64,000 nucleotides of DNA from the NCBI GenBank assembly GCA_017619445.1, contig JAFZSI010000044.1:1-64000 (forward strand), written 5' to 3'. The DNA comes from Prevotella sp. Lineage in GTDB: Bacteria; Bacteroidota; Bacteroidia; Bacteroidales; Bacteroidaceae. Positions 1-10,944 of the stretch are shown here, piece by piece. Positions within the stretch are counted from its first letter, which is position 1. Every line of letters begins with the position of its first letter. Made by a program: the position numbers and the translations under genes. The notes under the pieces are model-generated. The model ran no database searches. It worked only from the letters and a program-made list of their open reading frames with translations, and was not told the DNA's origin.

Positions 1-154
1 GAGAGAGGAGAGAGGAGAGAGAAAAGCATTTAGATAATCCGCTCCTGCTCGGCCAACTCCAAGCAAGCATGGTTGACTCTCGCTTAATCGCGGATTTGTC
101 CGCTAACTCCCGTTAACTTCCGATAACTCCTGCTAACTCCCTTAATTATGAATT
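1..154. repeat. Intergenic repeat block: GA tract plus dispersed ~100-bp hairpin repeat (copy 1)
   Basis: Bases 1-25 are an AG-only tract whose complement resembles the CT tracts inside carA (5133-5174, 5241-5280). Bases 27-124 are a near copy of 11670-11768, sharing CATTTAGATAATCCGCTC, a CCAACTCCAAGC hairpin arm and GTCCGCTAACTCCCGTTAAC. It ends in degenerate CTAACTCC units just before the thioesterase. No gene is seen here. Confidence 0.8.
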
Positions 155-190
155 ATGCATTATGACGTGTTGCTGAGCGATAGCGAAAAA

Positions 191-961
191 ATGTTAGACA
201 AAGTAGGACGATATGAGTTTCTGGCTGAGCCGTTTCATTGCGACTTCAGCCAGCATCTTTTCATGGGCCATCTGGGCAACCACATGCTCAATGCAGCCGA
301 CTTTCACAGCAACGACCGAGGCTTCGGTATGAAATACTTGCTATCCGTCGGCCGTGCGTGGGTGCTCTCGCGTCTTGCCATCGAGATGGACGAAATGCCC
401 GCGATGTACACCAAGTTTCGAGTTGAGACATGGGTGGAAAGTGCCATGCGCTTTTTCACCAACCGCAGTTTCCGTGTGGTGGCCGATGAGCCCGACGGCC
501 AGGAGCATGTCTATGGCTACGGGCGCAGCATCTGGGCCATGATTGACACCGACACGCGCCAGCCCTGCAACCTGCTCGACATTCGTGATGGTGACTTGGT
601 GAACTGGGTGGTGAAAGACAAGCACAACCCCATGGCCAGTCTGTCGCGCGTCAGGATGGACAACGAGGCCCAGTTGGTGCACACCATAGACACTTTTTAT
701 AATGATGTGGATATCAACGGCCACATCAATTCAGTGAAGTATATTGAGCACGTGCTTGACTTGTGGCCCATCGAGTGGTATCGCAACCACAGCATCCGCC
801 GCTTCGACATTGCCTACGTGGCCGAGAGCCATCAGGGCGACCGGCTGTCGTTCTACCGCGAACAGACCGCCGACAACGAGTTTTGCGTCCGCATCTGTAA
901 GGACGGTGGCACAGAGGTTGTGCGCAGCAAAGTGGTATTCATTAGCAGATTCGTCGTTTAG
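191..961 (+). CDS. Acyl-ACP thioesterase (FatA/FatB family)
   Basis: A 256-aa protein that would hydrolyse acyl-ACP to release free fatty acids. It shows the bacterial acyl-ACP thioesterase pattern of two hot-dog folds: an N-terminal half with VLSRLAIEMDEMP and ETWVESAMRFF, and a second hot-dog opening with DTFYNDVDINGHINSVKYIE, which holds the conserved N-x-H active-site region. I chose ATG 191 (MLDKVGRYEF) because family members begin near this point; an in-frame ATG at 155 adds 12 residues but lies in repeat-like AATTATGCATTATG. The stop codon (959-961) lies inside an ACGACC-family boundary repeat. In many Bacteroidota this gene sits between ilvN and ilvC; here ilvC is 24 kb to the right. 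Confidence 0.88.
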   Translation: MLDKVGRYEFLAEPFHCDFSQHLFMGHLGNHMLNAADFHSNDRGFGMKYLLSVGRAWVLSRLAIEMDEMPAMYTKFRVETWVESAMRFFTNRSFRVVADEPDGQEHVYGYGRSIWAMIDTDTRQPCNLLDIRDGDLVNWVVKDKHNPMASLSRVRMDNEAQLVHTIDTFYNDVDINGHINSVKYIEHVLDLWPIEWYRNHSIRRFDIAYVAESHQGDRLSFYREQTADNEFCVRICKDGGTEVVRSKVVFISRFVV

Positions 962-1028
962 TCGTTTAGGAATAAATGAAACTTCCCCAAACGACCAATC
1001 TACCAATCTACCAGACGACCAATCGCAG
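946..1028. repeat. ACGACC-family boundary repeat (copy 1)
   Basis: TTAGTCGTTTAGGAA (958-972) is shared exactly with 16322-16336 inside gltB. It is followed by CCAAACGACC and CTACC/ACGACC units. The repeat supplies the thioesterase stop codon and ends next to the asnB stop. Confidence 0.75.
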
Positions 1029-2693
1029 TTAATACGCCTGCTCATGCACACCCTTGACGGCTCGTCCGGAGGGGTCGTTCATGTTCTTGAAAGCTGCATC
1101 CCATTCCAGGGCAATGGCAGTGGAGCAAGCCACGCTCGCCTCGCTGGGCACACTGCGGGCAGCCGAGTCGCTGGGAAAATGCTCAGCAAAGATGCTGCGG
1201 TAGTAGTACTCCTCCTTGTTCTTCGGCGGATTGATGGGGAACCGCTCGGCAGCATGAGCCATCTGCTCATCGCTGACAGCCTCCGAAGTTATCTGTTTCA
1301 GCGTGTCAATCCATGAATAGCCCACACCGTCGCTGAACTGCTCCTTCTGTCGCCATGCCACTTCGGCAGGCAGCATATCAGCGAAGGCTTCACGCACAAT
1401 TTTCTTTTCCACGGTCTGGCCAGGACACATTTTCGTCTCTGGATTCGTCCGCATGGCTATATCCAAGAATTCTTTGTCGAGAAATGGCACGCGGCCCTCA
1501 ACGCCCCATGCCGACAGGCTCTTGTTGGCGCGCAGACAGTCATAGAGATGTAGCTTGGAGAGTTTGCGCACCGTCTCCTCGTGGAAATCCTGTGCCGACG
1601 GAGCCTTGTGGAAGTAGAGGTAGCCGCCGAAAATCTCGTCGGCACCCTCGCCGCTCAGCACCATCTTAATACCCATCGACTTGATGACGCGGGCCAGCAG
1701 GTACATCGGCGTGGAGGCTCGCACAGTGGTCACATCATAAGTCTCAATAAAGTATATGACATCGCGGATGGCATCAAGCCCCTCTTGGATGGTGTAGTTT
1801 ATTTCATGGTGCACGGTGCCAATATGGTCGGCCACGAGCCGAGCCTTTGCCAAGTCGGGCGCACCCTTCAGACCTACGGCAAACGAGTGCAGGCGGGGCC
1901 AGTAGGCCTTTGTCATGGAGTTGTCCTCAATGCGCATGGCACTGTATTTCTCGGCAATGGCAGAAACCACCGATGAGTCCAGCCCACCGCTCAGCAGCAC
2001 ACCGTAGGGCACATCGCTCATCAGCTGACGCCTCACCGCATCCTCGAGCCCGTCGCGTATGGCTTGCACCGACGCACCGTTGTCTTTCACCGCATCATAT
2101 AGCATCCAGTCGCGCTTGTAATAGCGCTTCATGCCAGGCTCGCGACTCCAATAATAGTGTCCTGGCAAAAAAGGCTCATACCGCTCGCATTGCCCCTCTA
2201 AGGCTTTCAGCTCAGAAGCCACATATACCATGCCGTCACCGTCGTAGCCGATATACAGCGGTATCACACCGATAGGATCGCGGGCAATCAGAAACTCATC
2301 GTGCTCCTCGTCGTAAAGCACAAAGGCGAAAATGCCGCTCACGTCCTCTAAAAACTCAATGCCTTTCTCGCGATAGAGTGCAAGAATCACCTCGCAGTCG
2401 CTGCCCGTCTGAAACTCATACTGTCCCGCAAAGCGGCGGCGAATCTCCTGATGGTTATAAATCTCACCGTTGACGGCCAGCACCTGCTTGCCGTCCGCCG
2501 AGAACAACGGCTGCCCGCCACTCTCAGGGTCAACGATACTCAACCTTTCGTGGGCAAGGATGGCACTGCCGCCACAATAGATTCCACTCCAGTCGGGTCC
2601 ACGGTGACGTATTTTCTGACTCATTCTCAATGCTTTTTGTCTCAACGCAGAAGTCTGCTCCTGAACGTTTAATATTGCTACGATTCCACACAT
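1029..2693 (-). CDS. asnB: Asparagine synthetase B (glutamine-hydrolysing)
   Basis: A 554-aa class II amidotransferase that makes asparagine from aspartate, ATP and glutamine. The start MCGIVAILN puts the catalytic Cys at position 2 after Met removal. The glutaminase domain occupies about residues 2-190, with RHRGPDWSG and VNGEIYNHQEIR. The synthetase domain follows, with the ATP-pyrophosphatase loop LLSGGLDSSVVSAIA near residue 235 and LSGEGADEIFGGY near 350. Length is normal for bacterial AsnB. It is the last gene of the minus-strand nitrogen cluster, 81 bp after the half-length carB. That gap is filled by octamer repeats and a GC palindrome, so co-transcription is plausible but not shown. 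Confidence 0.96.
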   Translation of the reverse strand: MCGIVAILNVQEQTSALRQKALRMSQKIRHRGPDWSGIYCGGSAILAHERLSIVDPESGGQPLFSADGKQVLAVNGEIYNHQEIRRRFAGQYEFQTGSDCEVILALYREKGIEFLEDVSGIFAFVLYDEEHDEFLIARDPIGVIPLYIGYDGDGMVYVASELKALEGQCERYEPFLPGHYYWSREPGMKRYYKRDWMLYDAVKDNGASVQAIRDGLEDAVRRQLMSDVPYGVLLSGGLDSSVVSAIAEKYSAMRIEDNSMTKAYWPRLHSFAVGLKGAPDLAKARLVADHIGTVHHEINYTIQEGLDAIRDVIYFIETYDVTTVRASTPMYLLARVIKSMGIKMVLSGEGADEIFGGYLYFHKAPSAQDFHEETVRKLSKLHLYDCLRANKSLSAWGVEGRVPFLDKEFLDIAMRTNPETKMCPGQTVEKKIVREAFADMLPAEVAWRQKEQFSDGVGYSWIDTLKQITSEAVSDEQMAHAAERFPINPPKNKEEYYYRSIFAEHFPSDSAARSVPSEASVACSTAIALEWDAAFKNMNDPSGRAVKGVHEQAY

Positions 2694-2700
2694 AATGATA

Positions 2701-2735
2701 TTTTACTATTTTACTATTTTACTATTTGACAATTT
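2701..2735. repeat. Octamer tandem repeat TTTTACTA before asnB
   Basis: About three TTTTACTA units followed by TTTGACAATTT lie just upstream of the asnB start. They belong to the same AT-rich 7-8 bp repeat class as 5742-5784, 7511-7580, 18592-18673 and 62916-62950. Confidence 0.8.
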
Positions 2736-2766
2736 CTCTCCCTCCCTTTGGGAGGGTTGGGGTGGG
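2736..2766. repeat. GC-rich palindromic element, intergenic copy
   Basis: The stem CCCTCCC-TTT-GGGAGGG is followed by TTGGGGTGGG. This has the same layout as the elements found in frame inside carA, pyrG, gltB and gltD. It lies 8 bp beyond the stop codon of the half-length carB. Confidence 0.8.
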
Positions 2767-2774
2767 TTTCTCTT

Positions 2775-4466
2775 TTATAAGTATGACAAATACAGGTAAT
2801 TGGTTTGCGCGGGGAACTCTGCGGCAAGGGTGTCAATCTGGTTGACTGTGGGCACGACACCAAGTTCCTTGCGCCATCCGCGGACAGTCAGGCCAGCCTT
2901 CTCCATGCTCATCAGGTCTTCGAGACCCAGCGCGCGGGCTATCTGGAAGTCGGAGAACCCATATACCTTGGCCTCGCGCAGTAGCTCCACAAACTCTGGG
3001 GCTTCGAGATATTCTAACAGTTCAGAATTGTCCATAAAACCTAAGAACTCAGACAACTGTGGGAATTCTTTGAGTCGCATGTCGATGCTGACGATGTGTT
3101 TCAGTTTCTGCAGAAACCAGCGGTCAATCATAGTGAGTTGGTGAATCTGTTCAACGGAATAGCCTATTTTCAATGCTTTTGACACCACGAAAATGCGCAT
3201 GTCCGTGGGCTCATGCAGGGCACTGGCAATGTCTTTGATTTTGATTTCATGGTTTTCCACAAAACCATGCATCCCCTGTCCAATCATGCGCAGACCCTTT
3301 TGCAGTGCCTCCTCAAACGTGCGCCCTATAGCCATCACCTCGCCCACACTTTTCATTGATGAACCGAGCTGACGTTTCACACCATGGAACTTGGTGAGGT
3401 CCCAGCGCGGGATTTTCACTACAACATAGTCGAGGGCTGGCTCAAAGAAGGCACTCGTTGTCTTCGTCACCGAATTCTTCAGCTCAAATAGACCATAGCC
3501 GAGTCCGAGCTTCGCAGCCACGAAGGCCAAGGGGTAACCCGTCGCCTTGCTCGCCAGTGCCGACGAACGCGACAGGCGGGCGTTGACCTCTATGACACGA
3601 TAGTCCTCTGACTGCGGGTCGAGAGCATATTGCACATTGCACTCACCTACAATGCCGATGTGACGGATGATTTTGATGGCAAGTGCGCGCAGTTTATGAT
3701 ACTCGCTGTTCGAGAGCGTTTGGCTCGGAGCAACCACAATGCTCTCGCCCGTGTGAATGCCCAAAGGGTCGAAGTTCTCCATGTTGCATACGGTGATGCA
3801 GTTGTCGTAGCAGTCGCGAACCACTTCGTACTCAATCTCCTTCCAGCCTTTCAACGACTTCTCCACCAGTACCTGCGGCGAGAACGAGAAGGCTTCCTCG
3901 GCCTGTATCAGCAATTCTGTCTCGTTGTCGCAGAAACCAGAGCCGAGACCGCCGAGGGCGTAGGCTGCTCTCAATATCACAGGGAAGCCCAGTTCGCGTG
4001 CTGCTTTCTGTACCTCCTCTATGGTGCAGCAAGCCTCACTTTTGATGGTCTTCACACCAATCTCGTCGAGTCGCTTAACAAATAAGTCGCGGTCCTCGGT
4101 GTCGATGATGGCCTGAACGGGCGTACCGAGCACACGAACGCCGTATTTCTCCAATACACCTCTCTCATACAGCTCCACGCCACAGTTAAGAGCCGTCTGT
4201 CCGCCAAACGAGAGCAGGATGCCGTCGGGACATTCCTTCTCGATTACCCGCTCCACAAATTCGGGTTGCACAGGCTGGAAATACACCTTGTCGGCCACAC
4301 CCTTTGAGGTCTGCACCGTAGCAATGTTTGGATTGATGAGCACCGTTTCGATGCCTTCTTCCCTGAGAGCTTTTAGTGCTTGAGAGCCCGAGTAATCAAA
4401 CTCACCCGCCTGCCCGATTTTCAGCGCGCCGCTGCCCAACAACAATACCTTTTTTATCTTTTCCAT
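2775..4466 (-). CDS. Half-length carbamoyl-phosphate synthase large subunit (N-terminal half only)
   Basis: A 563-aa protein that aligns throughout with the first half of CarB: a carboxyphosphate-forming ATP-grasp unit plus the oligomerisation region. It ends at TNYLYLSYL, where the full-length CarB in this window (34682-37969) reads TNYLYFTYTHTP and continues into the second half. Active-site elements look intact: [50 protein letters not shown] and [20 protein letters not shown]. There is no carbamate kinase half and no allosteric domain. ATG 4466 is preceded by an in-frame GTG at 4469; carA ends at 4469, so the genes are essentially contiguous. It is either a homodimeric half-CarB working with CarA, a regulatory subunit, or a truncation product. 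The reading frame is clean, which argues against simple decay. Confidence 0.9.
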   Translation of the reverse strand: MEKIKKVLLLGSGALKIGQAGEFDYSGSQALKALREEGIETVLINPNIATVQTSKGVADKVYFQPVQPEFVERVIEKECPDGILLSFGGQTALNCGVELYERGVLEKYGVRVLGTPVQAIIDTEDRDLFVKRLDEIGVKTIKSEACCTIEEVQKAARELGFPVILRAAYALGGLGSGFCDNETELLIQAEEAFSFSPQVLVEKSLKGWKEIEYEVVRDCYDNCITVCNMENFDPLGIHTGESIVVAPSQTLSNSEYHKLRALAIKIIRHIGIVGECNVQYALDPQSEDYRVIEVNARLSRSSALASKATGYPLAFVAAKLGLGYGLFELKNSVTKTTSAFFEPALDYVVVKIPRWDLTKFHGVKRQLGSSMKSVGEVMAIGRTFEEALQKGLRMIGQGMHGFVENHEIKIKDIASALHEPTDMRIFVVSKALKIGYSVEQIHQLTMIDRWFLQKLKHIVSIDMRLKEFPQLSEFLGFMDNSELLEYLEAPEFVELLREAKVYGFSDFQIARALGLEDLMSMEKAGLTVRGWRKELGVVPTVNQIDTLAAEFPAQTNYLYLSYL

Positions 4467-4468
4467 CA

Positions 4469-5722
4469 CTATAGCATGTTTACAAATTCATCAAACAAAA
4501 ACTCCGTATCAACAGGACCGCTACAGGCCTCTGGGTGGAACTGCACAGACAGCCATGGCATCGTCTTGTGGCGGATGCCCTCATTCGAGCCGTCGTTCAT
4601 ATTTACAAACAGTGGCTCCCAATCGCTGGGCAGTGTCTTGTCATCGACCGCATAGCCATGATTTTGAGAAGTAATGAAACACTGTGTGCCCGTCTGAGGG
4701 AACCCTCTTCCCCTTTGGGGAGGTCGGGAAAGGTTTTCGCTGGGGAGGGTTCCCCCGACCATCATCACAGGTTGGTTGTGAGAGCGGTGGCCATATTTTA
4801 GTTTATAGGTTTTCGCACCCGCTGCACGTGCCAACAACTGGTTTCCCAGACAGATGCCCATGCAGGGCCTCAGTTTTACAGTTTTCAGTTGAGACGTGTT
4901 GTTGAGCGTCTGCGAATAATTGATAGATGATTGTTCAGCATGTAAAAACTTTCGAATATTATTTACCGTAGCCTCGCATCGCTCCGGGTCTCCGGGACCA
5001 TTGGCTAAGAACAGGCCGTCAAATTCCAACTCATTGAAGTCGTAGTCCCACGGCACTCGAATTACCTCTACACCACGTCGCAGCAAGCAACGGATGATGT
5101 TTGCCTTTACGCCACAATCCACAAGCACCACCTTTTTTCTTCTCTCCTCTCTCTCTTCTCCTCTTTCCTCTTTCACGGGATGGTAGGTAATGATTTCCTT
5201 GCAGCTCACTCGCTCCACCCAGTTCACACTTCCATAGACTTCCTCCTCTCCTCTCTCCTCTCTCCTCTCACCTCTTTCCTGGGGAGGTCGGGAGGGGATT
5301 TCAATTCTTCCCATCATTACGCCATGCTCACGGAGCATCTGTGTCAGCCGGCGCGTGTCAATGCCCGTAATGGCTGGTATCTTTTCCCTTTGCAACCACG
5401 CCGCTAAAGATTCTTTTGCATTCCAGTGCGAGAACTGCTCACTGTAGTCTGCTACAATAAGTGCTTTCACATGGATGCGCTCGCTCTCCATCTGTAGTGG
5501 CAGACCGTCAAGGTCTAACCCTGTCTCAGGTACCCCGTAGTTGCCCACTAAGGGATACGTCATCACCAATATTTGCCCCGCATAGCTGGGGTCGGTCAGA
5601 CTTTCTGGATAGCCCGTCATGGCCGTGTTGAACACCACTTCGCCAGAGGTTTCCATGTCGTAGCCAAACGACCAGCCGCAGAATTCGCTATCGTTGTCAA
5701 GTATCAGTCTTGCTTCTCTCAT
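4469..5722 (-). CDS. carA: Carbamoyl-phosphate synthase small (glutaminase) subunit, with in-frame repeat insertions
   Basis: A 417-aa protein supplying ammonia from glutamine to CarB for arginine and pyrimidine synthesis. The N-terminal CPSase domain has [20 protein letters not shown]; the class I glutaminase has the nucleophile region [16 protein letters not shown] and [11 protein letters not shown]. It is longer than the usual ~360-380 aa because of inserted low-complexity peptides. A Glu/Arg-rich stretch is coded by CT tracts at 5133-5174 and 5241-5298. A second insert, near [11 protein letters not shown], is coded by a GC palindrome at 4697-4751 and lies between the ATP-grasp-facing segment and the catalytic His. 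All insertions keep the frame. The partner is presumably the adjacent half-CarB or the distant full CarB. Confidence 0.95.
   Translation of the reverse strand: MREARLILDNDSEFCGWSFGYDMETSGEVVFNTAMTGYPESLTDPSYAGQILVMTYPLVGNYGVPETGLDLDGLPLQMESERIHVKALIVADYSEQFSHWNAKESLAAWLQREKIPAITGIDTRRLTQMLREHGVMMGRIEIPSRPPQERGERREERGEEEVYGSVNWVERVSCKEIITYHPVKEERGEEREERRKKVVLVDCGVKANIIRCLLRRGVEVIRVPWDYDFNELEFDGLFLANGPGDPERCEATVNNIRKFLHAEQSSINYSQTLNNTSQLKTVKLRPCMGICLGNQLLARAAGAKTYKLKYGHRSHNQPVMMVGGTLPSENLSRPPQRGRGFPQTGTQCFITSQNHGYAVDDKTLPSDWEPLFVNMNDGSNEGIRHKTMPWLSVQFHPEACSGPVDTEFLFDEFVNML
4697..4751. repeat. GC-rich palindromic element inside carA
   Basis: Outer arms GGAACCCTC and GAGGGTTCC enclose CCCCTTTGGGG and GAGGTCGGGA. 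It is read in frame in carA as a roughly 18-residue Pro/Arg/Gly-rich insert in the glutaminase domain. Confidence 0.75.
5133..5298. repeat. Two CT-rich tracts plus GC element inside carA
   Basis: Pyrimidine-only tracts at 5133-5174 and 5241-5280 code for Glu/Arg-rich peptide. The second runs straight into GGGGAGGTCGGGAGGGGA (5281-5298), which matches the GC-rich element. They flank about 65 bp of what looks like native carA sequence. Confidence 0.7.
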
Positions 5723-5741
5723 ATACTTATATACTAAGGTT

Positions 5742-5784
5742 AGAGATTTGAAATTGTAAATTGTAAATTGTCAAATTGTAAATT
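5742..5784. repeat. AAATTGT tandem repeat at the carA/amidophosphoribosyltransferase junction
   Basis: Degenerate AAATTGT and AAATTGTC units fill the 48-bp gap and run into the 3' end of the upstream gene, whose last residues are partly repeat-encoded. Confidence 0.7.
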
Positions 5785-7510
5785 CCTCAACTTGTTCTAT
5801 ATAATTCACGAATGCCCGATTTACCATGCGAACGCCGCCAGGAGTAGGGTAGTGTCCTGTGAAATACCAGTCGCCCGGGTTGTTGGGGCATGCCTTGTGC
5901 AATCCCTCAATGCTTTGGAAAACCAGTTCCACAGGTGTTTGCATACCTTCTGGGCGTAGCATCTCTACTATTTTTCGGTTTATTTCATCAACGGTGAAAG
6001 GCGCATAGATTCTTCGGACATGATTTTCAATTGTGGGCTCCGTCTTACAGAGCCGATACACGTCTGTTATCAGCCGCTGCATTTTTCGTTCCTTGATGAG
6101 TGCAATAGCGGCGCGGAAGGCGCAGAGCTCTTCAAGGCGCGACATGTCTATGCCGTAGTAGTCAGGATAGCGAATCTGTGGTGAACTCGACACCATCACA
6201 ATCTTCTTGGGATGCAGCCGGTCGAGCATTTTGAAGATGCTTTCGCGTAGGGTTGTTCCGCGTACAATGCTGTCGTCAATGATGACGAGGTTATCCTCAT
6301 AAGGCCGCAGCGAGCCGTAGGTAATGTCATACACGTGGGCGGCAAGGTCGTTGCGTTCGTTGCCCTCGGTGATGAACGTGCGCAGCTTGATGTCCTTCCA
6401 CACCACCTTCTCTATGCGTACTTCGTGGTCAAGGCGTCGCACACCGTCTGTCATGCCATGGAAGGCCACCTCGGCAGTGTTGGGGATATATGAGAAGACC
6501 GTGTTGGCTACATCATTGTCTATGGTTTTGATAATGGCAGGAGTGAGCTGCTCGCCCAGGCGTTTGCGCTCCAAATAGATGTCGCGGTCAGAGCCTCGGC
6601 TGAAGTAGATGTGTTCGAAACTACATGCAGAATACTTCTGAGCGGGCAGAATCTGCTCATTGCTTACCTCTCCGTTTTTCCTAACGATGAGTGCCTGCCC
6701 TGGCTTTACCTCCTGAATAGCCTCGGAACTCAGGTCAAAGGTGGTTTGAATCACGGGCCGCTCACTGGCCAGCACCACAATCTCCTCGTCCTGATACCAG
6801 AATGCAGGCCTGATGCCCCACGGGTCGCGCACGGCAAACATCTCGCCCGAACCAGTCAGCCCGCTCATCAGATAACCGCCATCGAAGTGAGGCATAGTGG
6901 TTCTCAGCACGTTCGCTGTTTCAACGTGGTCATCAATATACCGGGTAATGGCTGTGCCCTCAAGACCACGTTCCTTTGCCTCTGCAAACAGGCGTTCCAC
7001 CTCGCGGTCAAGCCGGTGCCCCATCAGTTCGAGCATGATGTACGAGTCGCCGAAGATGCGAGGCGACTGCCCTTGAGCTACGAGAAAAGAGAAAACCTCG
7101 TCGATGTTTGTCATGTTGAAGTTTCCGCACAGACAAAGGTTCTTCGCACGCCAGTTGTTGCGGCGCAAAAAGGGGTGCACATATTGCAATCCGCGCCTGC
7201 CCGTCGTGGAATAGCGCAGATGACCCATGTAGAGCTGGCCAACGAACGAGTCATCCGTCCGCCTGAATATCTCCGCAATAGCATCCTTACCCTCGGCCCT
7301 CTCGCGGAACATATATTCCTCGCCAACGGGAGCGTCAAGATTCACGCAGGCCACGCCCGCGCCCTCCTGACCGCGGTTGTGCTGTTTCTCCATCATCAGG
7401 TAGAGTTTGTTCAGCCCATAACGGCATGTGCCATATTTCTGCTCGTAATACGACAGGGGCTTCAACAGGCGAATCATCGCCACTCCACATTCATGCTTTA
7501 GTTGTTCCAC
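5771..7510 (-). CDS. Amidophosphoribosyltransferase-family protein (PurF-like)
   Basis: A 579-aa protein with an Ntn glutaminase domain joined to a phosphoribosyltransferase domain. The start MEQLKHECGVAMI gives Cys8 after a short propeptide, as in processed PurF enzymes. KQHNRGQEGAGVA, GHLRYSTTGRRG and a CGNFN oxyanion segment fit the glutaminase. The PRPP loop VIIDDSIVRGTTLRESI is intact. It is roughly 70-100 residues longer than typical PurF, with extra sequence in the middle and C-terminal parts, so it may be a paralogue rather than the main purine enzyme. It lies among glutamine-using genes, upstream of carA. Confidence 0.82.
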   Translation of the reverse strand: MEQLKHECGVAMIRLLKPLSYYEQKYGTCRYGLNKLYLMMEKQHNRGQEGAGVACVNLDAPVGEEYMFRERAEGKDAIAEIFRRTDDSFVGQLYMGHLRYSTTGRRGLQYVHPFLRRNNWRAKNLCLCGNFNMTNIDEVFSFLVAQGQSPRIFGDSYIMLELMGHRLDREVERLFAEAKERGLEGTAITRYIDDHVETANVLRTTMPHFDGGYLMSGLTGSGEMFAVRDPWGIRPAFWYQDEEIVVLASERPVIQTTFDLSSEAIQEVKPGQALIVRKNGEVSNEQILPAQKYSACSFEHIYFSRGSDRDIYLERKRLGEQLTPAIIKTIDNDVANTVFSYIPNTAEVAFHGMTDGVRRLDHEVRIEKVVWKDIKLRTFITEGNERNDLAAHVYDITYGSLRPYEDNLVIIDDSIVRGTTLRESIFKMLDRLHPKKIVMVSSSPQIRYPDYYGIDMSRLEELCAFRAAIALIKERKMQRLITDVYRLCKTEPTIENHVRRIYAPFTVDEINRKIVEMLRPEGMQTPVELVFQSIEGLHKACPNNPGDWYFTGHYPTPGGVRMVNRAFVNYIEQVEEFTI

Positions 7511-7580
7511 CTTATCATTTTACAATTTTACTATTTTACAATTTTACTATTTTACAATTTCACTATTTCACAATTAATAT
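7511..7580. repeat. Octamer tandem repeat TTTTACAA/TTTTACTA
   Basis: About eight alternating 8-bp units fill the start-proximal side of the gap between pyrG and the PurF-like gene. They begin immediately upstream of that gene's start codon. Confidence 0.8.
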
Positions 7581-7675
7581 ATGTAGTAAAGGAGTATAGA
7601 AGTATAGGAGTTAGGATTAAATATGTTAGTATGTTACTATGTCTAAACTCCTGTTACTATGTCAAACTCCTCCAA

Positions 7676-9476
<1,801 letters not shown>

Positions 9477-10865
9477 TTATCTTTGATTCTTTTCGCGTAT
9501 ATGCTCTTCGTATTCGGCCAGTTCGCGCTCACCGATGTGAGCCAGTCCGTAGTGCTCGTCGTGCTGTGAGAAATCGAGTCCCACCTTCTCGCTGATGGCA
9601 GACACGCGCATGGGGATGAGCATGTCGATGAGTTTGTAGCCCAGCCAGCTCATGGCGAATGTATAAACAAATACGATGATGATGGCCAGCAGGTGGTAGA
9701 GGAAGATGATGAAACCCTCCCACGTGCCTGCTATAAGCCCTTCCTGTATGAAGATTCCCGTGAGCACGGTGCCGAAGATACCGCCAGTGCCATGGGTAGG
9801 GAATACGTCGAGGGCATCGTCGATTCTGGAATGTGAGCGCCAATAGACGGCGATGTTGCAAATGAGCGTAATGACGAACGCAATGAATATGCTCTGGCCC
9901 ACTGTGACGTAGCCCGCAGACGGTGTGATGGCTACCAGACCAACCACGCAACCTACAGCTGCACCCATGGCCGACGGCTTGCGGCCGCGCAGGCAGTCGA
10001 AGAATATCCATGTCATCATGGCTGTGGCCGAAGCCGTGTTGGTGTTCAGGAAAGCTTTTACCGCCTGACCATCTGCATGGAGCGATGAGCCTGCATTGAA
10101 TCCAAACCAGCCGAGCCACAGCATGGCCGCTCCGAGCAACACGAAGGGGATGTTTGCCGGTTCGCTCCTGCGTGTGTCCGCCCTGCGCCTTCCCAAGAAT
10201 ATGGCACCTGCCAAAGCAGCCACGCCCGACGAGGCGTGCACCACAATTCCGCCCGCGAAGTCGATGACTCCCCAGCGGCAGAACAGTCCTTCAGGATGCC
10301 ATGTCATGTGAGCCAACGGACAATAGATGGCGAAAAAGAAAAACATCATGAAAAACATATAGGCCGAGAAACGCACACGCTCGGCAAACGAACCCGTAAT
10401 CAGCGAGGGTGTGATGATGGCGAATTTCATCTGGAACAGCGCGAAGAGCGCTAACGGAATCGTTGCACCGCCTAAGACGTTGCCTGCGGGCGTGGTATAG
10501 ACAGAGCCGCCAACACCGTGGAACATCAGGAATGTGAGCGGATTGCCAATCACACCACCGATGTCGTCACCGAAACAAAGCGAGAAGCCGACCACCACCC
10601 ACAGCACCGAAATCAGGCCCATGGCGATGAACGACTGCAGCATGGTGGAGATGACATTCTTCGCCCCCACCATGCCGCCATAGAAAAACGACAGGCCGGG
10701 GGTCATCATCAGCACAAATATTGTGGCGGTTATCAGCCAGGCCACATCCGCCGCCGAAATAACCGACCAGTCACACTCAAACGTGGGCTCGCCCACGAAT
10801 ACTCCTGCAAGGGCAATAATTGTCATTGCAGCCATCAGGATTTTCCATCGTTTCTTAATCTTCAT
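9477..10865 (-). CDS. amt: Ammonium transporter (Amt/MEP/Rh family), with N-terminal signal
   Basis: A 462-aa inner-membrane channel for ammonium. It starts with MKIKKRWKILMAAMTIIALA, a probable cleaved signal, followed by about 11 membrane segments. Family motifs include MMTPGLSFFYGGMVGAKNV, DFAGGIVVHASSGVAALAGA (pore region) and FPTHGTGGIFGT. The C-terminal cytoplasmic tail that can contact PII proteins is present. It lies 3 bp upstream of pyrG and 79 bp after the TorF-like gene. It is more divergent from classical AmtB than the second amt (11792-13045), so the two may differ in affinity or regulation. Confidence 0.95.
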   Translation of the reverse strand: MKIKKRWKILMAAMTIIALAGVFVGEPTFECDWSVISAADVAWLITATIFVLMMTPGLSFFYGGMVGAKNVISTMLQSFIAMGLISVLWVVVGFSLCFGDDIGGVIGNPLTFLMFHGVGGSVYTTPAGNVLGGATIPLALFALFQMKFAIITPSLITGSFAERVRFSAYMFFMMFFFFAIYCPLAHMTWHPEGLFCRWGVIDFAGGIVVHASSGVAALAGAIFLGRRRADTRRSEPANIPFVLLGAAMLWLGWFGFNAGSSLHADGQAVKAFLNTNTASATAMMTWIFFDCLRGRKPSAMGAAVGCVVGLVAITPSAGYVTVGQSIFIAFVITLICNIAVYWRSHSRIDDALDVFPTHGTGGIFGTVLTGIFIQEGLIAGTWEGFIIFLYHLLAIIIVFVYTFAMSWLGYKLIDMLIPMRVSAISEKVGLDFSQHDEHYGLAHIGERELAEYEEHIREKNQR

Positions 10866-10944
10866 ACTTTTTGTTGTTTAAATGTTTGCGATAAAACCTC
10901 TCTCCAGCCACAACGGGCTGAAGAGAGGGATGATTTGAACTGGT

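Noticed and set aside
2775..4466. Half-carB as a decaying pseudogene
   Set aside because: Open frame, intact active-site segments and a stop exactly at a domain boundary argue against decay, although it cannot be excluded.
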